64,000 bases of DNA from assembly GCF_003725295.1 (NCBI RefSeq), contig NZ_QICB01000003.1, positions 1-64,000 of the forward strand, read 5' to 3'. The position numbers and the translations under genes are program-made. Below are positions 42,700 to 49,641 of this stretch, piece after piece (position 1 is the stretch's first letter; each line of letters begins with the position of its first letter). Source of the DNA: Slackia faecicanis (GTDB lineage Bacteria > Actinomycetota > Coriobacteriia > Coriobacteriales > Eggerthellaceae). The notes under the pieces are model-generated. The model was not told the DNA's origin, did not search any database, and worked only from the letters and a program-made list of their open reading frames with translations.

Positions 42700-42731
42700 C
42701 AAAAAGAGCCGCCGAACGAACGGCGGCCCTC
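42700..42731 (-). terminator. brnQ terminator
   Basis: GAGGGCCGCCG/CGGCGGCTC around TTCGTT, followed on the minus strand by TTTTTG, begins 17 bases after the brnQ stop. Confidence 0.85.
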
Positions 42732-42747
42732 AGGCTTGAGCATATGC

Positions 42748-44073
42748 TTATGCGCGCTTCTTCTCGATCGAAGAATACAGCGCACCGATGCAGGCGGCCA
42801 CGACAGCGATGCCGATCCAGCCAAGACCCATGTCGGCGCCCGGCAACGCATCCAAGAAGATCCACATGTCGGGAACGAACGCGTCGCGCAGCGCAACGAT
42901 GACGCTGACGACCGTCGTGGACAGCACGACCCACGGCCACATGCGGGGCGACTTGTCGCACACGCTGTGGGCAAGGCCCATGACCATCATAGCGATGGCG
43001 GGCGGATACAGGGCGCCCAGCAGCGGAGCGGAGAACGCCAGGATGGAATCGAGTCCGACCAGCGAAACGCAGCAGCTGAACACCGCGAAAATAGCGGCCC
43101 AAACGGGCAGCGGAACGCGCGGGCACACTTCGGAGAAGTACTCGGAGCAGCACGAGATGAGGCCCGTGCACACGTTCAGGCAGGCGAGCAGGAAGATCGC
43201 GGCCACGATCACCGAACCCGCGGCACCGAAGTGCAGATTCGCCGAAGCGGCCAGGACCTCGGCGCCGTTGGTGGCGCCGGGCATAGAAGAAGCCATGGAA
43301 AGGCCCACGAACGAAAGGCCGCAGTACACGGCGGCCATGAGCACGCCGGCGATGATGCCCGCGACGGAGATGGCGCCCGTCACCTTCTTGGGGTCGGTGA
43401 CGCCGTGCTCCTTCACGTTCGAAGCCACCACGATGCCGAAGCACAAAGCGGCAAGCAGGTCCATGGTCTGATAGCCCGCCAAAAAGCCCTCGGACACGGC
43501 GTTGCCGTCATACGGCGCACGCGCGGCCGGCACGTCGCCGATGCCTGCGAACAAGGCCGCACCCACTACGAGCGCGATCAAGACGATCAGCGCAGGAGCG
43601 GAGAAACGGCCGAGGATGCGCGACAGCATGCCGGGACGAAGGGCCAGGAAGAACGCGATGGCAAAGAACACCACCGAGAATACCGCGGCCACCACGAACG
43701 AATCGCCGCCGGGGATCAGGGGCTTCACCATCTCGAACGCTGTGGTGGACGTACGGGGAATAGCCAGGAAGGGGCCGATGGTCAGATAGACCGTCGCGAT
43801 GAACACCGACGCGAACAGCGGATGCACGCGGCCGGCGAGCTGACGGATGTCGCCCACCAAGGCCACCGCGATAATACCGAGCACGGGCAGGCCGATGCCC
43901 GCGATCAAAAAGCCCGCCGTGGCAGGAGCGGCATCGGCGCCCGCCTGCAGGCCGAGAAGCGGCGGCAGGATCAGATTGCCTGCGCCGAAGAACATCGAGA
44001 AGAGCATGCCGCCGAGCATCAGCAGCTGCATGCGGCTCATGCCGCCTTTTTTCACGTCATTCGTTTTTTCCAC
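42748..44073 (-). CDS. brnQ: Branched-chain amino acid:cation symporter
   Basis: BrnQ imports leucine, isoleucine and valine with sodium or protons. The 441-residue product has about 12 transmembrane segments and the family start MLGGMLFSMFFGAGNLILPPLLG, then IGLPVLGIIAVALVG and FLAIPRTSTTAFEM. I chose the GTG at 44073 because GGAGGGGATTC precedes it; an ATG at 44103 opens the frame but lacks a site. It lies between tRNA-Asp and a small unknown gene. No regulator or leucine-leader was seen. Confidence 0.92.
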   Translation of the reverse strand: MEKTNDVKKGGMSRMQLLMLGGMLFSMFFGAGNLILPPLLGLQAGADAAPATAGFLIAGIGLPVLGIIAVALVGDIRQLAGRVHPLFASVFIATVYLTIGPFLAIPRTSTTAFEMVKPLIPGGDSFVVAAVFSVVFFAIAFFLALRPGMLSRILGRFSAPALIVLIALVVGAALFAGIGDVPAARAPYDGNAVSEGFLAGYQTMDLLAALCFGIVVASNVKEHGVTDPKKVTGAISVAGIIAGVLMAAVYCGLSFVGLSMASSMPGATNGAEVLAASANLHFGAAGSVIVAAIFLLACLNVCTGLISCCSEYFSEVCPRVPLPVWAAIFAVFSCCVSLVGLDSILAFSAPLLGALYPPAIAMMVMGLAHSVCDKSPRMWPWVVLSTTVVSVIVALRDAFVPDMWIFLDALPGADMGLGWIGIAVVAACIGALYSSIEKKRA

Positions 44074-44117
44074 GAATCCCCTCCATTCGACTCGTTTCGT
44101 CATCGCTTGTTTTCGTC

Positions 44118-44148
44118 ACAAAAAAGGGCGCCTAAAGCGCCCCGTTAG
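44118..44148 (-). terminator. Terminator overlapping the small gene stop
   Basis: On the minus strand GGGGCGC-TTTA-GGCGCCC is followed by six U residues. The stop codon of the 71-residue gene lies in the loop, so gene end and terminator overlap. Confidence 0.85.
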
Positions 44149-44347
44149 CCATTTCCCAATTGTTCAGAAAGGCTTCTTTATCCTCATACGGACAACGGCA
44201 TTTATCTTTGCCGTCGGTGACCTCGACCCAGAAACCGTCACGACCGTACTTCCTGTCGAGCGGGACGATTTCATACACCTGACCGGGTTCGAGGCTCACG
44301 CCGGTAATCAAGGAGCGCCTGCCTTTATACCTCATCAGTTCGCTCAT
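44132..44347 (-). CDS. Small protein of unknown function, 71 residues
   Basis: I do not recognise a family. The product (MSELMRYKGRRSLITGVSLEPGQVYEIVPLDRK...) has an N-terminal basic patch, a beta-rich middle with EPGQVYEIV and FWVEVTDGKDK, one CxC pair (CRC) and a C-terminal EAFLNNWEMANGAL helix. No signal peptide or membrane segment is present. AGGCAGGCGAGCA precedes the ATG, so the ribosome site is weak and spaced long; an in-frame ATG at codon 5 is possible. Its stop is inside its terminator stem-loop, which supports a compact real gene. It sits between brnQ and the tRNA-Lys cluster. Confidence 0.65.
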   Translation of the reverse strand: MSELMRYKGRRSLITGVSLEPGQVYEIVPLDRKYGRDGFWVEVTDGKDKCRCPYEDKEAFLNNWEMANGAL

Positions 44348-44542
44348 TGCTCGCCTGCCTTTCTCAACCTGTCAGCACGGAAACACTGCATCTTCTTTGA
44401 CAACGAACCGCGATTTTACATGCAGAGTGCCCTGCGTTGCAAGCATTCCGCTACAAAGCACCCCGAATGTATACATCGGCCGTTCGTTCCGACGGTTCGG
44501 AACAGTATACGGCGTTTTCGACGCCATGCATGCCGAATCAAT

Positions 44543-44577
44543 CAAAAAAGGGCTGGAAACGTAAGCTTCCAGCCCTG
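44543..44577 (-). terminator. Terminator of the tRNA-His/Lys operon
   Basis: AGGGCTGGAA/TTCCAGCCCT (44549-44558 with 44567-44576) around an 8-base loop is followed on the minus strand by six U residues, just past tRNA-Lys. Confidence 0.88.
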
Positions 44578-44585
44578 TCATTATC

Positions 44586-44661
44586 TGGTGGATCGTCGGG
44601 GACTCGAACCCCGGACCTTGGGATTAAGAGTCCCCTGCTCTACCAACTAAGCTAACGATCC
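44586..44661 (-). tRNA. tRNA-Lys (CTT anticodon), copy 1
   Basis: Acceptor GGATCGT/ACGATCC, anticodon loop CTCTTAA giving CTT, T loop GTTCGAGTC and encoded CCA are all present. It is identical to the copy at 44696-44771. Confidence 0.93.
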
Positions 44662-44695
44662 GAAAGAAAGCCGGAATGAACCGGCTGAATATACC

Positions 44696-44771
44696 TGGTG
44701 GATCGTCGGGGACTCGAACCCCGGACCTTGGGATTAAGAGTCCCCTGCTCTACCAACTAAGCTAACGATCC
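44696..44771 (-). tRNA. tRNA-Lys (CTT anticodon), copy 2
   Basis: This is an exact duplicate of the tRNA-Lys at 44586-44661 with the same CTT anticodon and encoded CCA, placed 34 bases upstream on the same transcript. Confidence 0.93.
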
Positions 44772-44867
44772 GAAAAGCATATGTAAAGGTTCTGCGCTTC
44801 GTGGCTGAAGCGCTTGGCTATTGTGAACTATTCTTTCAAATTTCGCAAGAGCCAATTTTAAAAAAAC

Positions 44868-44945
44868 TGGGGTGGGTGATCGGATTCGAACCGACGACCT
44901 CCAGAGCCACAATCTGGCGCCCTAACCAACTAGGCCACACCCACC
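44868..44945 (-). tRNA. tRNA-His (GTG anticodon)
   Basis: The acceptor GTGGGTG/CACCCAC has an encoded extra G at the 5' end (44945) facing discriminator C, the hallmark of tRNA-His. Anticodon GTG lies in stem CCAGATT/..CTGG, and CCA is encoded. Confidence 0.95.
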
Positions 44946-44971
44946 ACGTCACACGCAATGTGCAAGTGGAT

Positions 44972-45000
44972 AATATACAGACCTCTTAGCCGTTTTGCAA
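44972..45000 (-). promoter_or_regulatory. Promoter of the tRNA-His/Lys operon
   Basis: On the minus strand TTGCAA (45000-44995) and TATATT (44977-44972) are 17 bases apart and lie 27 bases upstream of tRNA-His. Confidence 0.8.
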
Positions 45001-45013
45001 GAGTATTTTTCAA

Positions 45014-45042
45014 TTATTTCCTTTTTTTGTTTCCGCTATAAT
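45014..45042 (+). promoter_or_regulatory. Promoter of tRNA-Arg
   Basis: A perfect TATAAT (45037-45042) lies 72 bases upstream of tRNA-Arg, with TTATTT 17 bases further up as a weak -35. It is back to back with the tRNA-His promoter. Confidence 0.65.
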
Positions 45043-45113
45043 AAACAACCGTGCGCATTCGCCCTTTTCGCGGCATTCAGCCGCGCCCATGCAGGGGCAT
45101 GCACGCGCGACAC

Positions 45114-45189
45114 GCCCCCGTGGCTCAATGGATAGAGCACCGGACTTCTAATCCGATGGTTGTGGGTTCGAATCCCGCCGGGGGCGCCA
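45114..45189 (+). tRNA. tRNA-Arg (TCT anticodon)
   Basis: Perfect acceptor GCCCCCG/CGGGGGC, anticodon loop CTTCTAA giving TCT, T loop GTTCGAATC, discriminator G and encoded CCA. It is the only plus-strand tRNA in the window. Confidence 0.95.
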
Positions 45190-45200
45190 TGAAGAAACGC

Positions 45201-45236
45201 AAGGCGTCTCGGCCGTACCCGAGGCGCCTTTCTTTA
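45201..45236 (+). terminator. tRNA-Arg terminator
   Basis: AAGGCG.CTCGG pairs with CCGAG.CGCCTT (45201-45212 with 45219-45230) and is followed by TCTTTAT, 12 bases after the tRNA. Confidence 0.8.
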
Positions 45237-45458
45237 TATCCGGCGAATCGATGCGGCTATGCGGCAGGCCAATGCGGTACGGCAGGCATCTTCACGAAAC
45301 GGCGCAGCCGAAAAGCAGAGGCGCGCATCGCCTTAGAACACGTTTCGTCGAACGCCCGCGCCGCTCGATGAGCAGCAGCCCCTTCGAGCACGCCGGCATG
45401 CACGAACGCACCCTGCTGCGAATCGACGTGTGAAACGCGGCCCGCGCCGACGCCGCCG

Positions 45459-46361
45459 TCACGCCTCCGCGGCGTCGAATTCGCCGCACACGCCTTCGAA
45501 AAATTCCCTGAACCCGTCCTCGAACACGCTTTCCTTCGGACGGACGAACGAGATGTCGTGCACGATCGCATCGCCTTCCACCTCGATGCGCGCAAGATCG
45601 CCCCGCGCGAGCTCCGCCGCCACGCCCGCCTCGTAGACGAACGACACGCCCAGGCCCGCAGCCACGAACGCCTTGATGACCCCGATGCTCGACACCTCCG
45701 CCACGTCGGCGAACGATGCCAGCGTGAGGTTTCGCCCGCGCAGGGCGTGCTCGAGCACCGCGCGCGAGCCCGATTCTTTCTCGCGCACGATCAGCGGCTC
45801 GTCGAACAGGTCCTCCATGCGGCACCGCTTCCCTGCCAGGCGGTGCTCGGGCGAGCAGACGCACACCAGCTCCTGCTCGCACAGAAGATCCCACGAAAAC
45901 GCGCTTTTCTCGAAGATGCCTTCGACGAACGCGCAATCGATCGCCCCTTTGTCCATCAGGTCGAGCAGCTCCTCGGTGCTGCGCGAGGTCACCGTGACGC
46001 GAAACCGCGGGTTGCGCTTCAGCGAGCGCGCCAAGGCAGGCGCCACGATGTATTCGCCCGCCGTGAGCGTGGTGCCCACGTTCAGTCGCACCACCTCATC
46101 CGACGAAACGGCGGCGATGCGGCGGCGCAGCAGCGCCTCGTCGTGCGCGAACGAAAGAAAGGCGCGCTGCAGCAGCTTCCCCTGTTCGGTGAGGCGCATG
46201 CTCTTGCCCTCGATCGACACCAGCTTGGCGCCGTACGACCGCTCGAGATGGGCCATGTGCTGCGAAACCGCCGATTGCGTCAGATTGAGCTCGCGGGCGG
46301 CGTGGGTGTAATTGAGCGTGCGGCACACGGCCAGAAACGTGGCGACGCGGGTATCGAGCAT
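45459..46361 (-). CDS. LysR family regulator of the adjacent TDT transporter
   Basis: The 300-residue product has the LysR winged helix (residues ~4-62: FLAVCRTLNYTHAARELNLTQSAVSQHMAHLER) and the substrate-binding domain typical of the CysB/CbbR-like fold. It is divergent from a TDT-family transporter gene, 190 bases away, and very probably controls it. The ATG at 46361 follows GGGAGGATG; the frame is open 34 codons further up. A dyad ATAAGC-N6-GTTTAT at 46431-46448 fits a LysR box. The effector is unknown but is likely the transported anion. Confidence 0.9.
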   Translation of the reverse strand: MLDTRVATFLAVCRTLNYTHAARELNLTQSAVSQHMAHLERSYGAKLVSIEGKSMRLTEQGKLLQRAFLSFAHDEALLRRRIAAVSSDEVVRLNVGTTLTAGEYIVAPALARSLKRNPRFRVTVTSRSTEELLDLMDKGAIDCAFVEGIFEKSAFSWDLLCEQELVCVCSPEHRLAGKRCRMEDLFDEPLIVREKESGSRAVLEHALRGRNLTLASFADVAEVSSIGVIKAFVAAGLGVSFVYEAGVAAELARGDLARIEVEGDAIVHDISFVRPKESVFEDGFREFFEGVCGEFDAAEA

Positions 46362-46430
46362 GGCATCCTCCCGAAGCTTTCTCGCGAGCGCGCGGCATGC
46401 GAATGCCTGACGCGCGCTCATTCCACAACC

Positions 46431-46448
46431 ATAAGCAAAACTGTTTAT
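46431..46448. promoter_or_regulatory. Candidate LysR box between regulator and TDT transporter
   Basis: ATAAGC and GTTTAT form an imperfect inverted repeat with 6-base spacing, 70 bases upstream of the regulator start. Another CATAAGTTTAC lies 13 bases downstream. Position in a divergent LysR promoter supports it, but the motif alone is weak. Confidence 0.45.
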
Positions 46449-46551
46449 GCCATTAGTAATCATAAGTTTACTTCATCGAAAGACAGGCGCAAGATAAGTC
46501 CATCGAAACAACTGCGGCGCGACGAAGCCGCCCGATAGATAAGGAGCAATC

Positions 46552-47517
46552 ATGCGAGAGTTTCTGAAGAAGGTACCCATTCCCACGGGCGGCCTGGCAC
46601 TGGGCCTTGCTGCGCTGGGCATCCTGCTCAAGCCCCTGTCGACGGCGGCTTACGCAGCATGCGGCTTGTGCTCCCTCGCTCTTACCGTCCTGCTTGCCGC
46701 CCGTCTTCTGAGCGATTCCGCCGGCATCCGCGAAGATTTCGAGAACCCCATCCTGGCAAGCGTGAGCGCAACCTTCCTCATGACCGTCATGCAGCTGAGC
46801 ACCTATCTGGCTCCGTTCGCCCACGTTCCCGCCTTCGCGATCTGGGCCTGCGCCGTAGCCGCCCATTTCGTGCTGATGGCCTGGTTCAGCGTGTATCACC
46901 TGCGCGATTTCGACCTGACCAAGGTCTACCCCACCTACTTCATCTGCTACGTGGGCATCGTCGTGGCCTCGGTGAGCTCGCCGGTCTACGGCCTCGAGCG
47001 TCTCGGCTCCGCGATCTTCTGGTTCGGTTTCGTCGCCTACGCCGTGCTGCTGGTCATGGTGACGACCCGCTACGCCAAGCATCCCGTGGAAGAAGGCGCG
47101 CGCCCGCTGTTCTGCATCTACACCGCGCCCATGAGCCTTTCGCTGGCGGGCTATCTTGCCACCGAGCCCATTCCGAACCCCGCATTCGCCTGCGTGCTCG
47201 CCGTGCTGGCCCAGCTGCTGCTGGTGGCCGTGCTGGTTCGTCTGCCGCACTTCCTGCGCCTGAAGTTCTACCCCAGCTATGCGGCCATGACCTTCCCCTT
47301 CGTGATCACCGCCACCGCGCTCGACCGCACGCTCACCATGCTGGCGAATGCAGGCATCGTCTATCCCGCCGTTTTGCATGTGCTGGTCGGCATCGAAACC
47401 GTGCTTGCCTGCGCCATGGTCGGCTACGTGTTCGCGCGATTCCTCATGGAGTTCGCCCGCATCGGCCGCAGCCTGGCCGCCGAGCGCTCCTGCCGCCGCG
47501 AGCTGGCCGCCGAATAA
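46552..47517 (+). CDS. TDT family (TehA/SLAC1-like) membrane transporter
   Basis: The 321-residue product has ten hydrophobic segments and resembles the TDT family of anion channels and carriers, which includes TehA and the plant SLAC1. Segments such as PTGGLALGLAALGILL at the N-terminus and LDRTLTMLANAGIVYPAVLHVL near residue 250 fit this. Substrate could be nitrite, formate-like acids, dicarboxylate or chloride; nothing here decides. An ATG with AAGGAG upstream starts the gene. It is divergent from its likely LysR regulator and ends in a strong terminator. Confidence 0.85.
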   Translation: MREFLKKVPIPTGGLALGLAALGILLKPLSTAAYAACGLCSLALTVLLAARLLSDSAGIREDFENPILASVSATFLMTVMQLSTYLAPFAHVPAFAIWACAVAAHFVLMAWFSVYHLRDFDLTKVYPTYFICYVGIVVASVSSPVYGLERLGSAIFWFGFVAYAVLLVMVTTRYAKHPVEEGARPLFCIYTAPMSLSLAGYLATEPIPNPAFACVLAVLAQLLLVAVLVRLPHFLRLKFYPSYAAMTFPFVITATALDRTLTMLANAGIVYPAVLHVLVGIETVLACAMVGYVFARFLMEFARIGRSLAAERSCRRELAAE

Positions 47518-47565
47518 AGCACTCTCCCGAGCCTCTTCATCCGCCCAAAAACGGCTCCCTCTTCC

Positions 47566-47601
47566 AAAACGGCCCGACGTCTTACCGCGTCGGGCCGTTT
47601 T
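47566..47601. terminator. Terminator of the TDT transporter gene
   Basis: AAAACGGCCCGACG pairs with CGTCGGGCCGTTTT (47566-47579 with 47588-47601). U-rich ends exist on both sides, so it can work in both directions. Confidence 0.85.
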
Positions 47602-47729
47602 GCATGCGCGACAAGAATCGCCGAGGCCGCCGCAGCACTGGATAAAGCCGAAAGGCCTCGTAAGGGCTACGGCCTATCGCGTCCGAGTTCCGCAAAGGAC
47701 CCCGTTTCCTGAACGACAAAAGAAGCGAA

Positions 47730-47959
47730 TCAAGCGGCCCGGCTGAGCCTGTACTCGACCGGGCCGCCTCCGTCCAGGCGTCTCTTGATGCGCACATCGT
47801 TATACCGGTCGATACACTTCCCCGAATCCCCCTCGAAGATATCGGGGCGCCTTCCTCCCAATCGCAGTAAAGCTCGGTCTTGACCATCGAGAAGGAGCTT
47901 TCGGCTTTCGCGTTGTCGAGGCAGTTTCCTTTGCGAGACATGGGCCGGGTAATCTCCAT
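47730..47959 (-). pseudogene. IS3-family transposase remnant (frameshifted)
   Basis: On the minus strand one frame encodes MSRKGNCLDNAKAESSFSMVKTELYCDWEE, the region around the last catalytic Glu of IS3/IS150-type transposases. After about 40 residues the reading moves to another frame with CIDRYNDVRIKRRLDGGGPVEYRL, the usual C-terminus of the family. The fragment is only ~230 bases, has lost the N-terminal helix-turn-helix and most of the DDE core, and no terminal repeats are visible. It is a dead relic. Confidence 0.88.
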
Positions 47960-48424
47960 CCGCGCTTTTGTTCGTCAGTCTCCTTCTCACATCCGCATGC
48001 TTTTCGCTTTCGCGTGCTTTTCAGCTTCCACACGTCTTTTCGGCTTCCGCGCATCGGGCCATCAGAAGCGAACCCCCTCCGGCGGCGTCGGATTCCGGCT
48101 TTTTTGGAAAAAGGAGGCCTGTCAGGTCATTTTTTGCGCGGTTTGGCACGCAGAAGGCGCCCGTCGCGCCCTTTCGTGCCACGATATGCCACATTTTTCT
48201 TTTCACTGTGTATTATTTCGGCATCAACAAGGAGAGATTGCTGCGAATTCGTGCCAAACCGCGAGTTTTTCGGCCTCGGAGGCCTCTTTTTTCCAAAACA
48301 CGCCGCCGATGCCGAGATCCGCGGGGTCGGCGCGCCGCCCTCGCGCCATCGAGCCGCAACCGCGACGCTGCGCTCCCGAACTGCGGCATGCACAAAAACA
48401 CCGCCCGCGCCCGAGAACGCCGCA
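47960..48424. other. Intergenic stretch between transposase remnant and LysR gene
   Basis: No gene was found. The stretch holds repeat element 1 (48096-48306). 47960-48095 contains the end of the old insertion, with the repeated word CGCTTTTCGC-like and TTCAGCTTCC. 48306-48424 has nothing recognisable. Confidence 0.6.
48096..48306. repeat. Dispersed repeat element, copy 1
   Basis: This ~210-bp element has outward-facing, terminator-like ends: the left end read leftward and the right end read rightward both give GGCCTC(C/T)TTTTTCCAAAA. Inside, GCGCGGTTTGGCACG is mirrored as CGTGCCAAACCGCG, making a long inverted repeat. The core has CGATATGCCACAT at 48182 and TATTAT at 48211. A homologous copy lies at 51520-51735 in the same orientation, with the ACGATATGCC, TATTAT and GGCCTCGGA landmarks at identical spacing (30 and 91 bases). 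No open reading frame is inside. Confidence 0.75.
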
Positions 48425-49354
48425 TCACGACGACACGGACTGCTTCAACGCCTCCACGAACAGGCGTGCCGTTTCGTCCTCGACGAATTCGTCTTTATAG
48501 AGCACGTAGAAGTCGGTCACGAGCTTCAGGTCGGAAAGCTCGAACGTCCGGCACTCGCGACGGCGGTCGATGCCGAACCGGGGAATAAGGGTGGTCGGCA
48601 CGACCCCCAGCTCGTCGTCGAAACCGTGGGAGAAATACTCGAAATGGTCGCCGAACGGCAGCGGGCGCAACGAAACCCTGGCGCCGCGCTCGAGCAGACG
48701 CTCGGCCACGCCGTCGCGCATGTATCCGTTATATATGTCGGGCGGAAGAAGGATGCATGACCCGTCAAGGTCTTTCGCGCGGATGTCGGCCTGGCCGAAC
48801 AAAGGATTGCCTTCGGTCATAAGCAGCATGATGGGTTCCGTCTGCAATTCGAAGCCGGAAATTCCCGACGGCATGACCGCGCCGCTGCTCTCGCCCTCCC
48901 AATTCTTACAACCTGTGACGACGATATCGTTGCTCCCGTCGAGAAGCGCATCGGCCGTGCTTGCCGCGCCCGGCGTCGCCACCACATCGACGACCTTCCT
49001 CGGGTTCATTTCCTCCAATGCGCGTTTCGCCCGATGAATGGAGCTTTCGAGCCACGGAAGATTCGTCGCCGCAATGCGGACCGAAAGAAAATTCCCCTGC
49101 AGCGACCGATACTCGGCAATGACGCCGGAAATGCCCTCGACAAGAGACAAGGCCGTCGCGACGAACCTTCGCCCGATCGGCGTCAACGCCAGACGGCCCT
49201 CGCTTTTCACGAAAAGCGCGCAGCCGAGCTCGGCCTCGAGCTCGGCCATGTGCTCCACGAGCGTCGGCCGCGACACGTGCGACTCTTGGGCCGCGGCCGT
49301 ATAGTTAAGAGCGCTGGATAGAACCAGAAACTCCTCAAGATGACGTGCGTCCAT
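48425..49354 (-). CDS. LysR family regulator of the adjacent flavoprotein
   Basis: The 309-residue product has the LysR helix-turn-helix (MDARHLEEFLVLSSALNYTAAAQESHVSRPTLVEHMAELEAELG spans residues 1-45 in overlapping parts) and a periplasmic-binding-like effector domain. The recognition helix has HVSRPTLVEHM in place of the usual TQPALSR-type sequence. It is divergent from the flavoprotein reductase gene and is its likely regulator. The ATG at 49354 follows GGAGGGGCATT; the frame is open 26 codons further up without a site. Confidence 0.88.
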   Translation of the reverse strand: MDARHLEEFLVLSSALNYTAAAQESHVSRPTLVEHMAELEAELGCALFVKSEGRLALTPIGRRFVATALSLVEGISGVIAEYRSLQGNFLSVRIAATNLPWLESSIHRAKRALEEMNPRKVVDVVATPGAASTADALLDGSNDIVVTGCKNWEGESSGAVMPSGISGFELQTEPIMLLMTEGNPLFGQADIRAKDLDGSCILLPPDIYNGYMRDGVAERLLERGARVSLRPLPFGDHFEYFSHGFDDELGVVPTTLIPRFGIDRRRECRTFELSDLKLVTDFYVLYKDEFVEDETARLFVEALKQSVSS

Positions 49355-49641
49355 AATGCCCCTCCCCCTTGAGCAGCGCCGACGAACCCCGCCGCGCTCG
49401 GCATGGCAGCGCGATCGGCACCTGTTCAGCATACCCGGCCGAACAATGGCGACGCAAGCGAAAGGATTTCTTACACCCGGCCAAATTATCCTTCTGCGGG
49501 GAAAAATACCCTACGGCGCGCGAGGCGGACGCGGCCGTACGATAACGGCAAGGTTCGCACCAGGACGAAGCAAGGCCTGCGATGCCGACCATGCGCGCAA
49601 GCGGCGGCTTCACAGGCGAATCACGAGGGAAAGGGGAGGCC
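49355..49641. promoter_or_regulatory. Divergent control region of LysR and flavoprotein genes
   Basis: This 287-base gap contains an inverted pair AAGGAT (49462) and ATCCTT (49488) around TTACACCCGG-CCAAATT, a possible regulator-binding dyad. No consensus promoter stands out on either strand. Confidence 0.4.
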
